A stretch of 5,757 nt of DNA from Candidatus Zixiibacteriota bacterium (GTDB lineage Bacteria > Zixibacteria > MSB-5A5 > GN15 > FEB-12): positions 1 to 5,757 of the forward strand of contig JAMPYH010000182.1 of NCBI GenBank assembly GCA_023700785.1, written 5' to 3'. Below, piece after piece: positions 1 to 5,757 of the stretch. The stretch's first letter is position 1. Each line of letters starts with the position of its first letter. The translations under genes and the position numbers were made by a program. A model generated the notes under the pieces. The model saw only the letters and a list, made by a program, of their open reading frames with translations, made no database searches and was not told the DNA's origin.

Positions 1-4
1 TACC

Positions 5-3000
5 ATGAAATTCTCGAACTTCGTTCATTTACATACGCATAGCCAGTATTCGCTGCTTGACGGCGCCTGCCGCCTTGATTCGGTCATCCAGCTCGCCAAG
101 GAGTACAAGATGCCGGCGCTGGCGATCACCGACCACGGCAACATGTTTGGCGCTATCGAGTTCTACAAAAAAGCGACCAAGGCCGGCGTAAAACCGATCA
201 TCGGTATCGAAGCGTATGTCGCGGCCGGAAGCCGCCACGACAAAAAGCCGTCCACGGTTTATCCCAACGGCGGATTCCACATGATCCTGCTGGCCAAAAA
301 TCTGACCGGCTATAAGAATCTCATCAAACTGTCGTCGGCGGGATATCTCGAGGGGTTCTATCATCGTCCCCGGATGGACAGGGAGATCCTCAAGCAACAT
401 TCCGAAGGGTTGATCGCGACCTCGGCTTGCCTGATGGGGGAAGTGAACTGGCACCTCCAGCGGGGAGATACCGAAAGCGCGGTCGCCGCCGCGCGTTTCT
501 ACAAAGAGATGTTCGGCGAAGAGAACTTCTATCTCGAAATTCAGAATCACGGGCTGGAGCAGGAGAAGCAGGTACTTCCGAAGATCCTCGCGGTCGCGAA
601 GGAGACCGGCATACCGCTGGTCGCCACGAATGACTGTCACTATTTGCGCCAGCAGGATTGGCAGGCGCACGACGCTTTGCTCTGTATCCAGACCGATAAG
701 AAGGTCGATGACGCCGACCGGATGCGTTACAACTCCGACCAGATATACTTCAAGTCGCCTGACGAGATGATGCAGACGTTTGGCGATTTCAAGGACGCGC
801 TGGAAAATACGATCCGTATCGCTGAAGCATGCAATCTTGAACTGGAACTGGGGCAGCTAAAACTCCCGGTCTTCCCGATCCCGAAGCCGCACGTGGATCC
901 GGACCAGTATCTGCGGCATTTGTGCGAGGAAGGTCTCAAAGTCCGCTACAGCCGGATCACGGAGGAGATAAAAAGGCGGCTTGATTACGAATTGGGCGTG
1001 ATCAAACAGATGGGGTACGCCGGCTACTTCCTGATCGTCAGGGATTTCTGCGATTATGCCCGCCAGCAGAAGATACCGGTTGGCCCGGGACGCGGCTCGG
1101 CGGCGGGGTCGATCGTATCGTACGCGCTGAAGATCACCAATGTTGACCCGATACGGTTCAACCTGCTGTTCGAGCGCTTCCTCAATCCGGAACGTATTTC
1201 GATGCCTGATATCGATATCGATTTCGCCGACCGCGGGCGGGATAAGATCATCAAGTATGTGATCGATAAGTACGGCGCGGAGAATGTCACGCAGATCATC
1301 ACTTTTGGCACCATGGCGGCGCGCGGGGTGGTGCGGGATGTCGGACGGGTGTTGGGGCTGGCGTACGCCGATGTGGACAAGATCGCCAAGTTGATACCGT
1401 CCACTCCCGACATGACGCTGGAAAAAGCGATCGAGACCGTGCCCGAGCTCAGGCAGATGGGAGAATCCGACAAGCGTATCGAGCGACTGCTGGAATACTC
1501 CAAGACTCTTGAAGGGCTCGCGCGGCACTGCTCGACCCACGCGGCCGGAGTCGTGATCGCGCCGTCGGCGCTGACCAATTATGTCCCCCTGTTCAAGGGG
1601 TCACGAGACGAAATCACGACCCAGTACGATATGAAAATGGTCGAGGAGATCGGCCTGCTCAAGATGGACTTCCTCGGCCTGCGGACATTGACCGTGCTGG
1701 ATGACGCCGAGCGGATGATCCGCGAGAATTATCCCGGCGTGAAGCTGGATCTGGATAACCTGCCGTTGGATGACCCGAAAGTATTTGAGATCTTCGCGCG
1801 CGGCGAGACGGTCGGGATATTCCAGTTTGAGTCCAATGGCATGCGGGATTATCTCCGCAAACTGAAGCCGGAGACTTTCGTTGATCTCGCGGTGATGAAC
1901 GCGCTGTACCGTCCCGGCCCGCTGGACGCCAAAGTGGAGGTGCGTCCCGGGGTCGATGGGAATATGATCGACATCTATATCGAGCGCAAACGGGGCGCGC
2001 TGGCAGTCGAGTTCCTGCATCCAAAACTGGAGAAGATCCTGGGTGAGACCTACGGCGTTATCGTCTTTCAGGAGCAGGTGCTCCAGATCGCCAACCAATT
2101 GGCGGGCTATTCGCTTGGGCAGGCGGATCTGCTGCGCAAAGCGATGGGAAAAAAGGATGCCCAGTTGATGGCCACCCAGAAGCAGGAGTTCCTGGACGGT
2201 GCCGCCAGTCACAAGATCGACCCGAAGATCGCCGCGGAGATGTTTGACCAGATCGAGACTTTCGCGCGGTACGGCTTTAACAAGGCGCATTCAACCTGCT
2301 ACGCGCTGATCGCCTATCAGACCGGCTGGCTCAAGCGGTACTATCCGCATGAGTTCATGGCGGCGCTGATGACGTCGGAAATCAACGACACCGAGCGGAT
2401 CTATACACTTCTCGAGGAAGCGCGCCGCCTGGGTATTAAGGTCGAGCCGCCGGATGTGAACGAATCCAAAAGTGACTTCACGGTGGTAGAGAACTCGGTT
2501 CGGTTCGGGTTGCAGGCGGTCAAAAATGTCGGCGGCGACGCCGCGCTTTCTATCCAGGAGGCGCGCGCGCGACAGGGACGTTTTGTTTCGCTGGCGGATC
2601 TCTGCTCCAAAGTGCCGCTGCGCCAGATCAACCGTCGTACTTTGGAGTCGCTTATCGCCGCGGGAGCGTGCGACTCTCTGACCGGCAATCGCGCGCAAAA
2701 GTACGAGATAGTCGAAGCATGTCTCGAATACGCGCACAAAGTACAGGAGCAGCAGAACTCGCATGACCTGTTCGCGGGTTCAGGGATGGCGGTCCCCCGG
2801 ACGGAGCCGGCGATGAAAGATCAGCCGGAGTGGCCGACCTCGCAGAGACTGGCGCAGGAAAAGGCGATGCTTGGGTTTTACCTCTCCGGTCACCCGCTCG
2901 ATAAGTTCCGGGACGAACTGGTCTGCTTCACGACATCGACAGCCGGCAATCTCCGCCAGATACCGGATGGGCGGGAGGTAACGGTGGCAGGGATAATCAC

Positions 3001-3484
3001 CGGGATGAAAAAGATGCCCGACCGTAAGGGGAATATGATGGCGTTTGTGACGCTTGAAGATTTCTCCGGCCCGGTGGAGCTGGTTTGTTTTTCGGATTGC
3101 TATGATAAGGGCAAGGAGCATATAGAGATAGACAGAATGATCCTGGTGACGGGTCGTGTTTCGACGCGTGAAGGCGAAGCGCCCAAAGTGGTCGCGGCGG
3201 AGACGCTCCCACTCGAGAAACTGACGGAACGATTTAATTGCCAACTGGTTATAAAGGTGACCAAAGAGTGCAGCGACGAGTCGCTGGACCAGGCGCTGGC
3301 GGTTCTCGAGCAATACCGAGGGTCCGCTCCAGTCCTTTTGGCCGCTCGCGAAAACGGCTCTGAAGTGTATATTAGGTCGAAGAAGTATTCGGTGACGGTC
3401 GATTTCAAGCTGCTGGATTCACTAAAGTCCCTCCTGGGCGACTCGGCGGCTTATTTGAGACCGTTACAAGCGAGAAGCTCGTGA
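5..3484 (+). CDS. dnaE: DNA polymerase III alpha subunit (replicative polymerase DnaE)
   Basis: This is the catalytic subunit of the chromosomal replicase, acting in the cytoplasm with the beta clamp and clamp loader. The 1159-residue length is normal for DnaE. The N-terminal PHP domain (about 5-280) shows HLHTHS, ITDHGN, GIEAY and TNDCHY, so all the expected metal ligands appear present. The polymerase core includes GPGRGSAAGS (361-370), the catalytic PDIDIDF (401-407) and KMDFLGLR with the third Asp at 555, then RPGPL (636-640), YGVIVFQEQV and RYGFNKAHS. A helix-hairpin-helix region lies near 810-890, an OB fold near 990-1066, and a C-terminal domain ends the protein. The start is four bases into the window, so its ribosome binding site is not visible, but MKFSNFVHLHTHS matches a normal DnaE N-terminus. 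Oddities are an apparent insertion after RPGPL and a weak clamp motif (SHDLF, 919-923). The identity is essentially certain; the domain edges are estimates. Confidence 0.98.
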   Translation: MKFSNFVHLHTHSQYSLLDGACRLDSVIQLAKEYKMPALAITDHGNMFGAIEFYKKATKAGVKPIIGIEAYVAAGSRHDKKPSTVYPNGGFHMILLAKNLTGYKNLIKLSSAGYLEGFYHRPRMDREILKQHSEGLIATSACLMGEVNWHLQRGDTESAVAAARFYKEMFGEENFYLEIQNHGLEQEKQVLPKILAVAKETGIPLVATNDCHYLRQQDWQAHDALLCIQTDKKVDDADRMRYNSDQIYFKSPDEMMQTFGDFKDALENTIRIAEACNLELELGQLKLPVFPIPKPHVDPDQYLRHLCEEGLKVRYSRITEEIKRRLDYELGVIKQMGYAGYFLIVRDFCDYARQQKIPVGPGRGSAAGSIVSYALKITNVDPIRFNLLFERFLNPERISMPDIDIDFADRGRDKIIKYVIDKYGAENVTQIITFGTMAARGVVRDVGRVLGLAYADVDKIAKLIPSTPDMTLEKAIETVPELRQMGESDKRIERLLEYSKTLEGLARHCSTHAAGVVIAPSALTNYVPLFKGSRDEITTQYDMKMVEEIGLLKMDFLGLRTLTVLDDAERMIRENYPGVKLDLDNLPLDDPKVFEIFARGETVGIFQFESNGMRDYLRKLKPETFVDLAVMNALYRPGPLDAKVEVRPGVDGNMIDIYIERKRGALAVEFLHPKLEKILGETYGVIVFQEQVLQIANQLAGYSLGQADLLRKAMGKKDAQLMATQKQEFLDGAASHKIDPKIAAEMFDQIETFARYGFNKAHSTCYALIAYQTGWLKRYYPHEFMAALMTSEINDTERIYTLLEEARRLGIKVEPPDVNESKSDFTVVENSVRFGLQAVKNVGGDAALSIQEARARQGRFVSLADLCSKVPLRQINRRTLESLIAAGACDSLTGNRAQKYEIVEACLEYAHKVQEQQNSHDLFAGSGMAVPRTEPAMKDQPEWPTSQRLAQEKAMLGFYLSGHPLDKFRDELVCFTTSTAGNLRQIPDGREVTVAGIITGMKKMPDRKGNMMAFVTLEDFSGPVELVCFSDCYDKGKEHIEIDRMILVTGRVSTREGEAPKVVAAETLPLEKLTERFNCQLVIKVTKECSDESLDQALAVLEQYRGSAPVLLAARENGSEVYIRSKKYSVTVDFKLLDSLKSLLGDSAAYLRPLQARSS

Positions 3485-3532
3485 GGCAGAGATCAGTAAT
3501 TTGCGAATGAACTTTTTGACGATAGGTAATCG

Positions 3533-4069
3533 ATGAAACGGTTTCGCTCCATTGTATGGCTGATTGGCCTGGCGGTTCTCCTGCCTGTGCTCCCGGCGGT
3601 CGCGGTTGATCAGGCGCCGGCCGATACCGCCAAACCAGCCAGTATCGGCTGGGTGTCGTTTGATGAAGGTCTTAAACGGGCCGAAGCGGAAAAGAAAAAC
3701 CTGTTGGTCGATCTGACCGCGTCCTGGTGTGGGTGGTGCAAGAAGATGGAACGCGAAACGTTCTCCGATACCGCGGTCATCAATACCATCAACGCCAATT
3801 ATATCCCGGTCAAGGTCTGGGGTGACTCCGAGAAGATGCTCGATATCAAGGGATATAAGATATCCGAGAAGGATCTCGCGACCTCGGTTTTCGGCGTCCA
3901 GGGATATCCGACATTTTATGTCATCTGTTCTGACGGCCAGAAGCTGCTTCACAAGGTGATCGGCTATCGCCCGACCGACGCGTTCAAGACCGAGATCGGA
4001 CGGACGATCGGGATCAATTGCGACACATTAAAAACGCCCGAACAGAAGCCGCTGACACCCGGTAAGTAA
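3533..4069 (+). CDS. Exported thioredoxin-fold protein with CGWC active site (Thioredoxin_7/DsbD-gamma-like)
   Basis: This is a 178-residue thiol-disulfide protein predicted to act outside the cytoplasmic membrane. Residues 1-24 form a Sec signal peptide: basic MKRFR, a hydrophobic core, then PAVA before VDQ, a type I signal peptidase site. The mature domain has WCGWCKKM (Cys66, Cys69) followed by ERETFSD, which is typical of the Thioredoxin_7/DUF255-like group, and the cis-proline loop GYPTF (Pro126). Two further cysteines lie at 132 and 163. The stretch 96-120 between the second and third core strands is longer than in plain thioredoxin. The start is well fixed: an in-frame TAA lies at 3527-3529 and a weak AGGT Shine-Dalgarno at 3524-3527. 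It follows dnaE by 48 bases with no clear terminator between them, so read-through is possible. The family is clear; the partner, and whether it reduces or oxidises, cannot be told from the sequence. Confidence 0.88.
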   Translation: MKRFRSIVWLIGLAVLLPVLPAVAVDQAPADTAKPASIGWVSFDEGLKRAEAEKKNLLVDLTASWCGWCKKMERETFSDTAVINTINANYIPVKVWGDSEKMLDIKGYKISEKDLATSVFGVQGYPTFYVICSDGQKLLHKVIGYRPTDAFKTEIGRTIGINCDTLKTPEQKPLTPGK

Positions 4070-4102
4070 AAAGAGTTGACTGAATATGTGCAAACTGACC
4101 AT

Positions 4103-4107
4103 GAGGA
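4103..4107 (+). promoter_or_regulatory. Ribosome binding site that sets the start of the TlpA-like lipoprotein gene
   Basis: GAGGA lies eight bases before the ATG at 4116. The upstream in-frame ATGs at 4086 and 4101 have only a weak AAGAG (4071-4075, ten bases before 4086) or nothing recognisable. This favours 4116, which also gives a lipoprotein signal peptide of normal length with the lipobox Cys at residue 20. Confidence 0.6.
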
Positions 4108-4115
4108 CCATTTCG

Positions 4116-4688
4116 ATGCGAACACTCCCGTTCTTAGGAGTACTGATCATTTTCGGCTGCCTGATCTTCGGCTGCTCGGCCGAGAAACAGGATGCCGCCC
4201 AGACCAACAACACTGATCAGCAGACCGCGCAGTCCGAGCCGGGGACCAACGCCACCGCCGCCGTCTGGACAGCCGCGGATACTCGCGGGGTTACCCGCCA
4301 GGGGAATGACTGGGTGGGTAAACAGCCGACCGTCATCAATTTCTGGGGGACCTGGTGCCCGCCCTGCCGCAAAGAGATCCCGGATCTGGTGAAACTGTAC
4401 GCGGAATATAACCCCAAGGGAGTCGAGATAGTTGGGTTCGCGGTGCGAGACCAGGCGCCAAACGTGCAGGTTTTTGCCAACGAAGCCGGCATGAACTGGG
4501 TGATGTTAATGGGGAACGATGAAGTGATCGAGAAGTACGGCCCGATCACCGGTGTGCCGACCACGATCTTCCTGGATAAGGATGGCAAAGAGGTGTCTCG
4601 TTTTATCGGCGCGCAGCCGTACGAGACGTTTAAGCCGGCCTTTGACGCTATCCTCCAGGGATACTCCCCGGCGCAGTCGTCGCTCTAA
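4116..4688 (+). CDS. TlpA/ResA-like thioredoxin-fold lipoprotein (CPPC active site)
   Basis: This is a membrane-anchored thiol-disulfide oxidoreductase of 190 residues from the chosen start. The N-terminus MRTLPFLGVLIIF leads to GCLIFGCSAE, with the likely lipidated cysteine at residue 20; an identical IFGC occurs five residues earlier. A low-complexity Gln/Asn/Thr/Ala linker (about 21-50) should hold the catalytic domain away from the membrane. The domain then shows VINFWGTWCPPCRKEIPDL (Cys81, Cys84), the strand EIVGFAVRD, and the cis-proline loop TGVPTT (Pro148) followed by IFLDKDGKEV, the usual TlpA/ResA layout. Family members commonly reduce periplasmic disulfides, for example apocytochrome c in cytochrome maturation, but no cytochrome genes are in view, so the substrate is unknown. 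A longer form from 4086 adds ten residues (MCKLTMRTIS) and cannot be excluded. It lies close behind the CGWC gene and ahead of a terminator, so the two are probably co-transcribed. Confidence 0.92.
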   Translation: MRTLPFLGVLIIFGCLIFGCSAEKQDAAQTNNTDQQTAQSEPGTNATAAVWTAADTRGVTRQGNDWVGKQPTVINFWGTWCPPCRKEIPDLVKLYAEYNPKGVEIVGFAVRDQAPNVQVFANEAGMNWVMLMGNDEVIEKYGPITGVPTTIFLDKDGKEVSRFIGAQPYETFKPAFDAILQGYSPAQSSL

Positions 4689-4714
4689 TTGATTTGACAC
4701 GTTGAAGTTTCACG

Positions 4715-4744
4715 GCGTGCGGCTTTCGGCCGCGCGCTTTTTTT
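4715..4744 (+). terminator. Rho-independent terminator after the TlpA-like gene
   Basis: A nine-pair GC-rich stem, GCGTGCGGC (4715-4723) with GCCGCGCGC (4729-4737), contains one G-T wobble and closes on the five-base loop TTTCG. Seven T follow directly (4738-4744). It starts 26 bases after the stop codon at 4686-4688 and should end the transcript carrying the two thioredoxin-fold genes, and dnaE if they are read together. No matching A-run precedes the stem, so it looks one-directional. Confidence 0.9.
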
Positions 4745-4765
4745 ATTTCGCCGGATCTTGACCTC

Positions 4766-4793
4766 TTGACAAACCGGGCTCCTCGTGTATCTT
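4766..4793 (+). promoter_or_regulatory. Predicted sigma70-type promoter of the secreted dockerin-like protein gene
   Basis: A perfect -35 box TTGACA (4766-4771) is followed after 16 bases by TATCTT (4788-4793), which matches four of six positions of the -10 consensus. It lies just downstream of the terminator and upstream of the only following gene, where a promoter is needed. Transcription would begin near 4800, giving a leader of about 110 bases. A second near-copy, TTGACC, sits at 4758-4763, and TGTAT occurs at 4786-4790 and again at 4796-4800. The -35 box is convincing; the -10 box is only fair. Confidence 0.55.
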
Positions 4794-4882
4794 GGTGTAT
4801 CCGCATTGATAACTACTGAAGACTTACACAGACTCGAGATTTTTATCGCCCTCTGCTAACGAAGGTTACTTTCTAACTCTTT

Positions 4883-4898
4883 TCAGGGTATGCCCTGA
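4883..4898 (+). other. Small perfect hairpin in the leader, next to the ribosome binding site
   Basis: TCAGGG (4883-4888) and CCCTGA (4893-4898) form a perfect six-pair stem with the loop TATG. It ends four bases before the probable Shine-Dalgarno GAGG (4903-4906) of the gene starting at 4911. No T-run follows, so it is not a terminator. It could affect access of the ribosome or mRNA stability, but six pairs can arise by chance. Confidence 0.4.
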
Positions 4899-4902
4899 GC
4901 GT

Positions 4903-4906
4903 GAGG
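4903..4906 (+). promoter_or_regulatory. Probable ribosome binding site of the secreted dockerin-like protein gene
   Basis: GAGG lies four bases before the ATG at 4911, a short but usable spacing. An in-frame TGA at 4902-4904 means 4911 is the first possible ATG of this reading frame. The ATG at 4907 is in another frame that stops after about 40 codons. Confidence 0.5.
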
Positions 4907-4910
4907 ATGC

Positions 4911-5757
4911 ATGCCATTCCTTCGTCTGGCGCGACAGTTTTGTCTGATCCTGCTGCTGATGAGTCCGGGGCTGCTGCTGTTTGGGCAGGCTTGGGCGAAT
5001 CCTGTGCTTTTGGTGCAAATGGGTGACGCGACGGTCGTCTCACCCGATTCCACCGGCTTCCTCTCTGTTTACCTTTTGAATGTGAGCGACTCAGTCGCGG
5101 CATTTGAGTTGACCATCCGCGCGTCTGACAGTTTGGCGGTGGAGTTCCTCGAGGAACTGGACACCGCCGGGACGCTGATCTCCGGCTGGCAGTTTTATCT
5201 GGTGGGGAGATTCCCTGGCGGTATCAACATGATCTGGCTGCCGAATCAATTCGGCAATGACGACATCCCGCCGATAGCGCCATCGTCGCAGATCCGCCAA
5301 TTGGTAAAAGTGCCATTTGTACTGCATGGACTGGATCCGGCCGCGAACGTCACATTTGACATTTCGCTGGATACGTCGCTTTCGGAATTCGGCTTCTCCA
5401 CACCGCTCGGTTATCTGATAGGCGTACGAACCGACACGCTGGTGGATACTAACTGCTACCGCTGCATGGACTGGCAGGGAGACAGTTGTGAAATGTGGGA
5501 GTTGGTGCTTGAGCCGCCGTGCGATTCGATGCGCCTCGACTCTTTTCCATATACCTACATCGATACCGCCAAGACATGGGTGTTTGGCGGGACGATCAAT
5601 GTTCTTCCCTGCTGTCTGGGGAGTCGGGGGAACGTGGATTCCGACCCGTCGAATCATGTCGATCTGAGCGACCTTTCGCGGTTGATCGCGTACATGGTAG
5701 GCGGTGGAGCTCCGCCCGAGTGCCCGGCGGAAGCCGACCTGAATGGGTCGGGCCAGA
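4911..5757 (+). CDS. Secreted protein with cohesin-like region and dockerin-type repeat, 3' end outside the window
   Basis: This reading frame stays open to the window edge, giving 282 residues of an incomplete protein. Residues 1-29 are a signal peptide: LARQF, a long Leu-rich core, then QAWA before NP. Residues 32-175 look like a cohesin-type beta sandwich, with alternating strands such as GFLSVYLLNVSDSVAAFELTIR and VKVPFVLHGLDPAANVTFDI. A Cys-rich part follows (Cys182, 185, 193, 204, 234, 235), including NCYRCMDWQGDSC. Residues 240-262 are a dockerin-like calcium-binding half-repeat, GNVDSDPSNHVDLSDLSRLI, with Asn/Asp at 241, 243, 245, 251 and 254 and a two-residue insertion in the loop. 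A second half-repeat starts at EADLNGSG and is cut off. The architecture resembles large exported-protein families of Zixibacteria-like bacteria. The cohesin assignment is inferred from pattern. The function is unknown; an adhesive or surface assembly role is possible. It has its own promoter and lies beyond a terminator. Confidence 0.85.
   Translation, partial: MPFLRLARQFCLILLLMSPGLLLFGQAWANPVLLVQMGDATVVSPDSTGFLSVYLLNVSDSVAAFELTIRASDSLAVEFLEELDTAGTLISGWQFYLVGRFPGGINMIWLPNQFGNDDIPPIAPSSQIRQLVKVPFVLHGLDPAANVTFDISLDTSLSEFGFSTPLGYLIGVRTDTLVDTNCYRCMDWQGDSCEMWELVLEPPCDSMRLDSFPYTYIDTAKTWVFGGTINVLPCCLGSRGNVDSDPSNHVDLSDLSRLIAYMVGGGAPPECPAEADLNGSGQ

Noticed and set aside
29..670. Long open frame on the - strand (213 codons) within dnaE
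   Set aside because: It lies entirely inside the conserved PHP coding region of dnaE and its translation shows no recognisable domain; it is a by-product of the codon bias of the + strand gene.
857..1540. Long open frame on the - strand (227 codons) opposite the DnaE catalytic region
   Set aside because: It mirrors the catalytic core codons of dnaE, with no domain and no separate promoter or ribosome binding site that I could see.
1601..2290. Long open frame on the - strand (229 codons) in dnaE
   Set aside because: It is opposite unmistakable DnaE motifs such as RPGPL and YGVIVFQEQV and has no coding character of its own.
3485..3532. Promoter or terminator between dnaE and the CGWC gene
   Set aside because: The 48 bases contain a TTGACG word at 3516-3521, but it is too close to the start codon to serve as a -35 box, and there is no stem followed by a T-run.
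4694..4699. TTGACA just after the TlpA-like gene as a -35 box
   Set aside because: The expected -10 position falls in the GC-rich terminator stem and shows no TATAAT-like word.
4907..5026. ATG at 4907 as a start of a small gene
   Set aside because: The frame stops after about 40 codons, its product has no feature of note, and it overlaps the well-supported signal peptide frame starting at 4911.
5091..5657. Open frame on the - strand (188 codons) opposite the secreted protein
   Set aside because: The + strand frame has a signal peptide, dockerin-like repeat, promoter and ribosome binding site, while the - strand product is Arg/His-rich with no recognisable domain.
1..5757. A new defence, mobile or CRISPR system
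   Set aside because: No repeat array, transposase, integrase, terminal inverted repeats, nuclease-type accessory gene or tRNA-like structure was seen; all coding space is explained by dnaE, two redox proteins and one exported protein.

Overview
The window holds four genes, all on the + strand, and no RNA gene, mobile element or CRISPR array that I can see. The end of the last gene lies outside the window. The best guess for the source is a Gram-negative-type bacterium of the FCB group, most like Candidatus Zixibacteria. The main clue is the last protein. It joins a signal peptide, a cohesin-like beta region, a Cys-rich block and a dockerin-like repeat of the form GNVDxDPSNxVDLSDL, a style I associate with large secreted-protein families in that lineage. 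A lipobox protein and a Sec-exported thioredoxin-fold protein fit a cell with an envelope redox system. The assignment rests on protein style, not on a marker phylogeny.

Positions 5-3484 encode a complete replicative DNA polymerase III alpha subunit (DnaE, 1159 aa). It has a PHP domain with a full set of metal ligands, an intact polymerase active site, a helix-hairpin-helix region, an OB fold and a C-terminal domain. After a 48-base gap come two small envelope genes separated by 46 bases (16 if a longer start is used). The first is a Sec-exported thioredoxin-fold protein with a CGWC site (3533-4069). The second is a TlpA/ResA-type lipoprotein with a CPPC site (4116-4688). A strong intrinsic terminator (4715-4744) closes this unit.

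The 222 bases between 4689 and 4910 hold that terminator, a plausible sigma70-type promoter (4766-4793), a leader of roughly 110 bases and a small perfect hairpin just before the next ribosome binding site. The fourth gene (4911 to the window end) is therefore probably transcribed on its own. It encodes the secreted cohesin-like/dockerin-like protein.

Functionally, dnaE is replication housekeeping. The two thioredoxin-fold proteins probably handle thiol-disulfide chemistry outside the cytoplasmic membrane. The Cys-rich exported protein next door could be a client of such chemistry, but only proximity suggests this. I found no convincing new defence or mobile system. The items most worth a second look are an apparent insertion in the DnaE palm/finger region, a degenerate clamp-binding motif, the tandem redox pair and the secreted protein.
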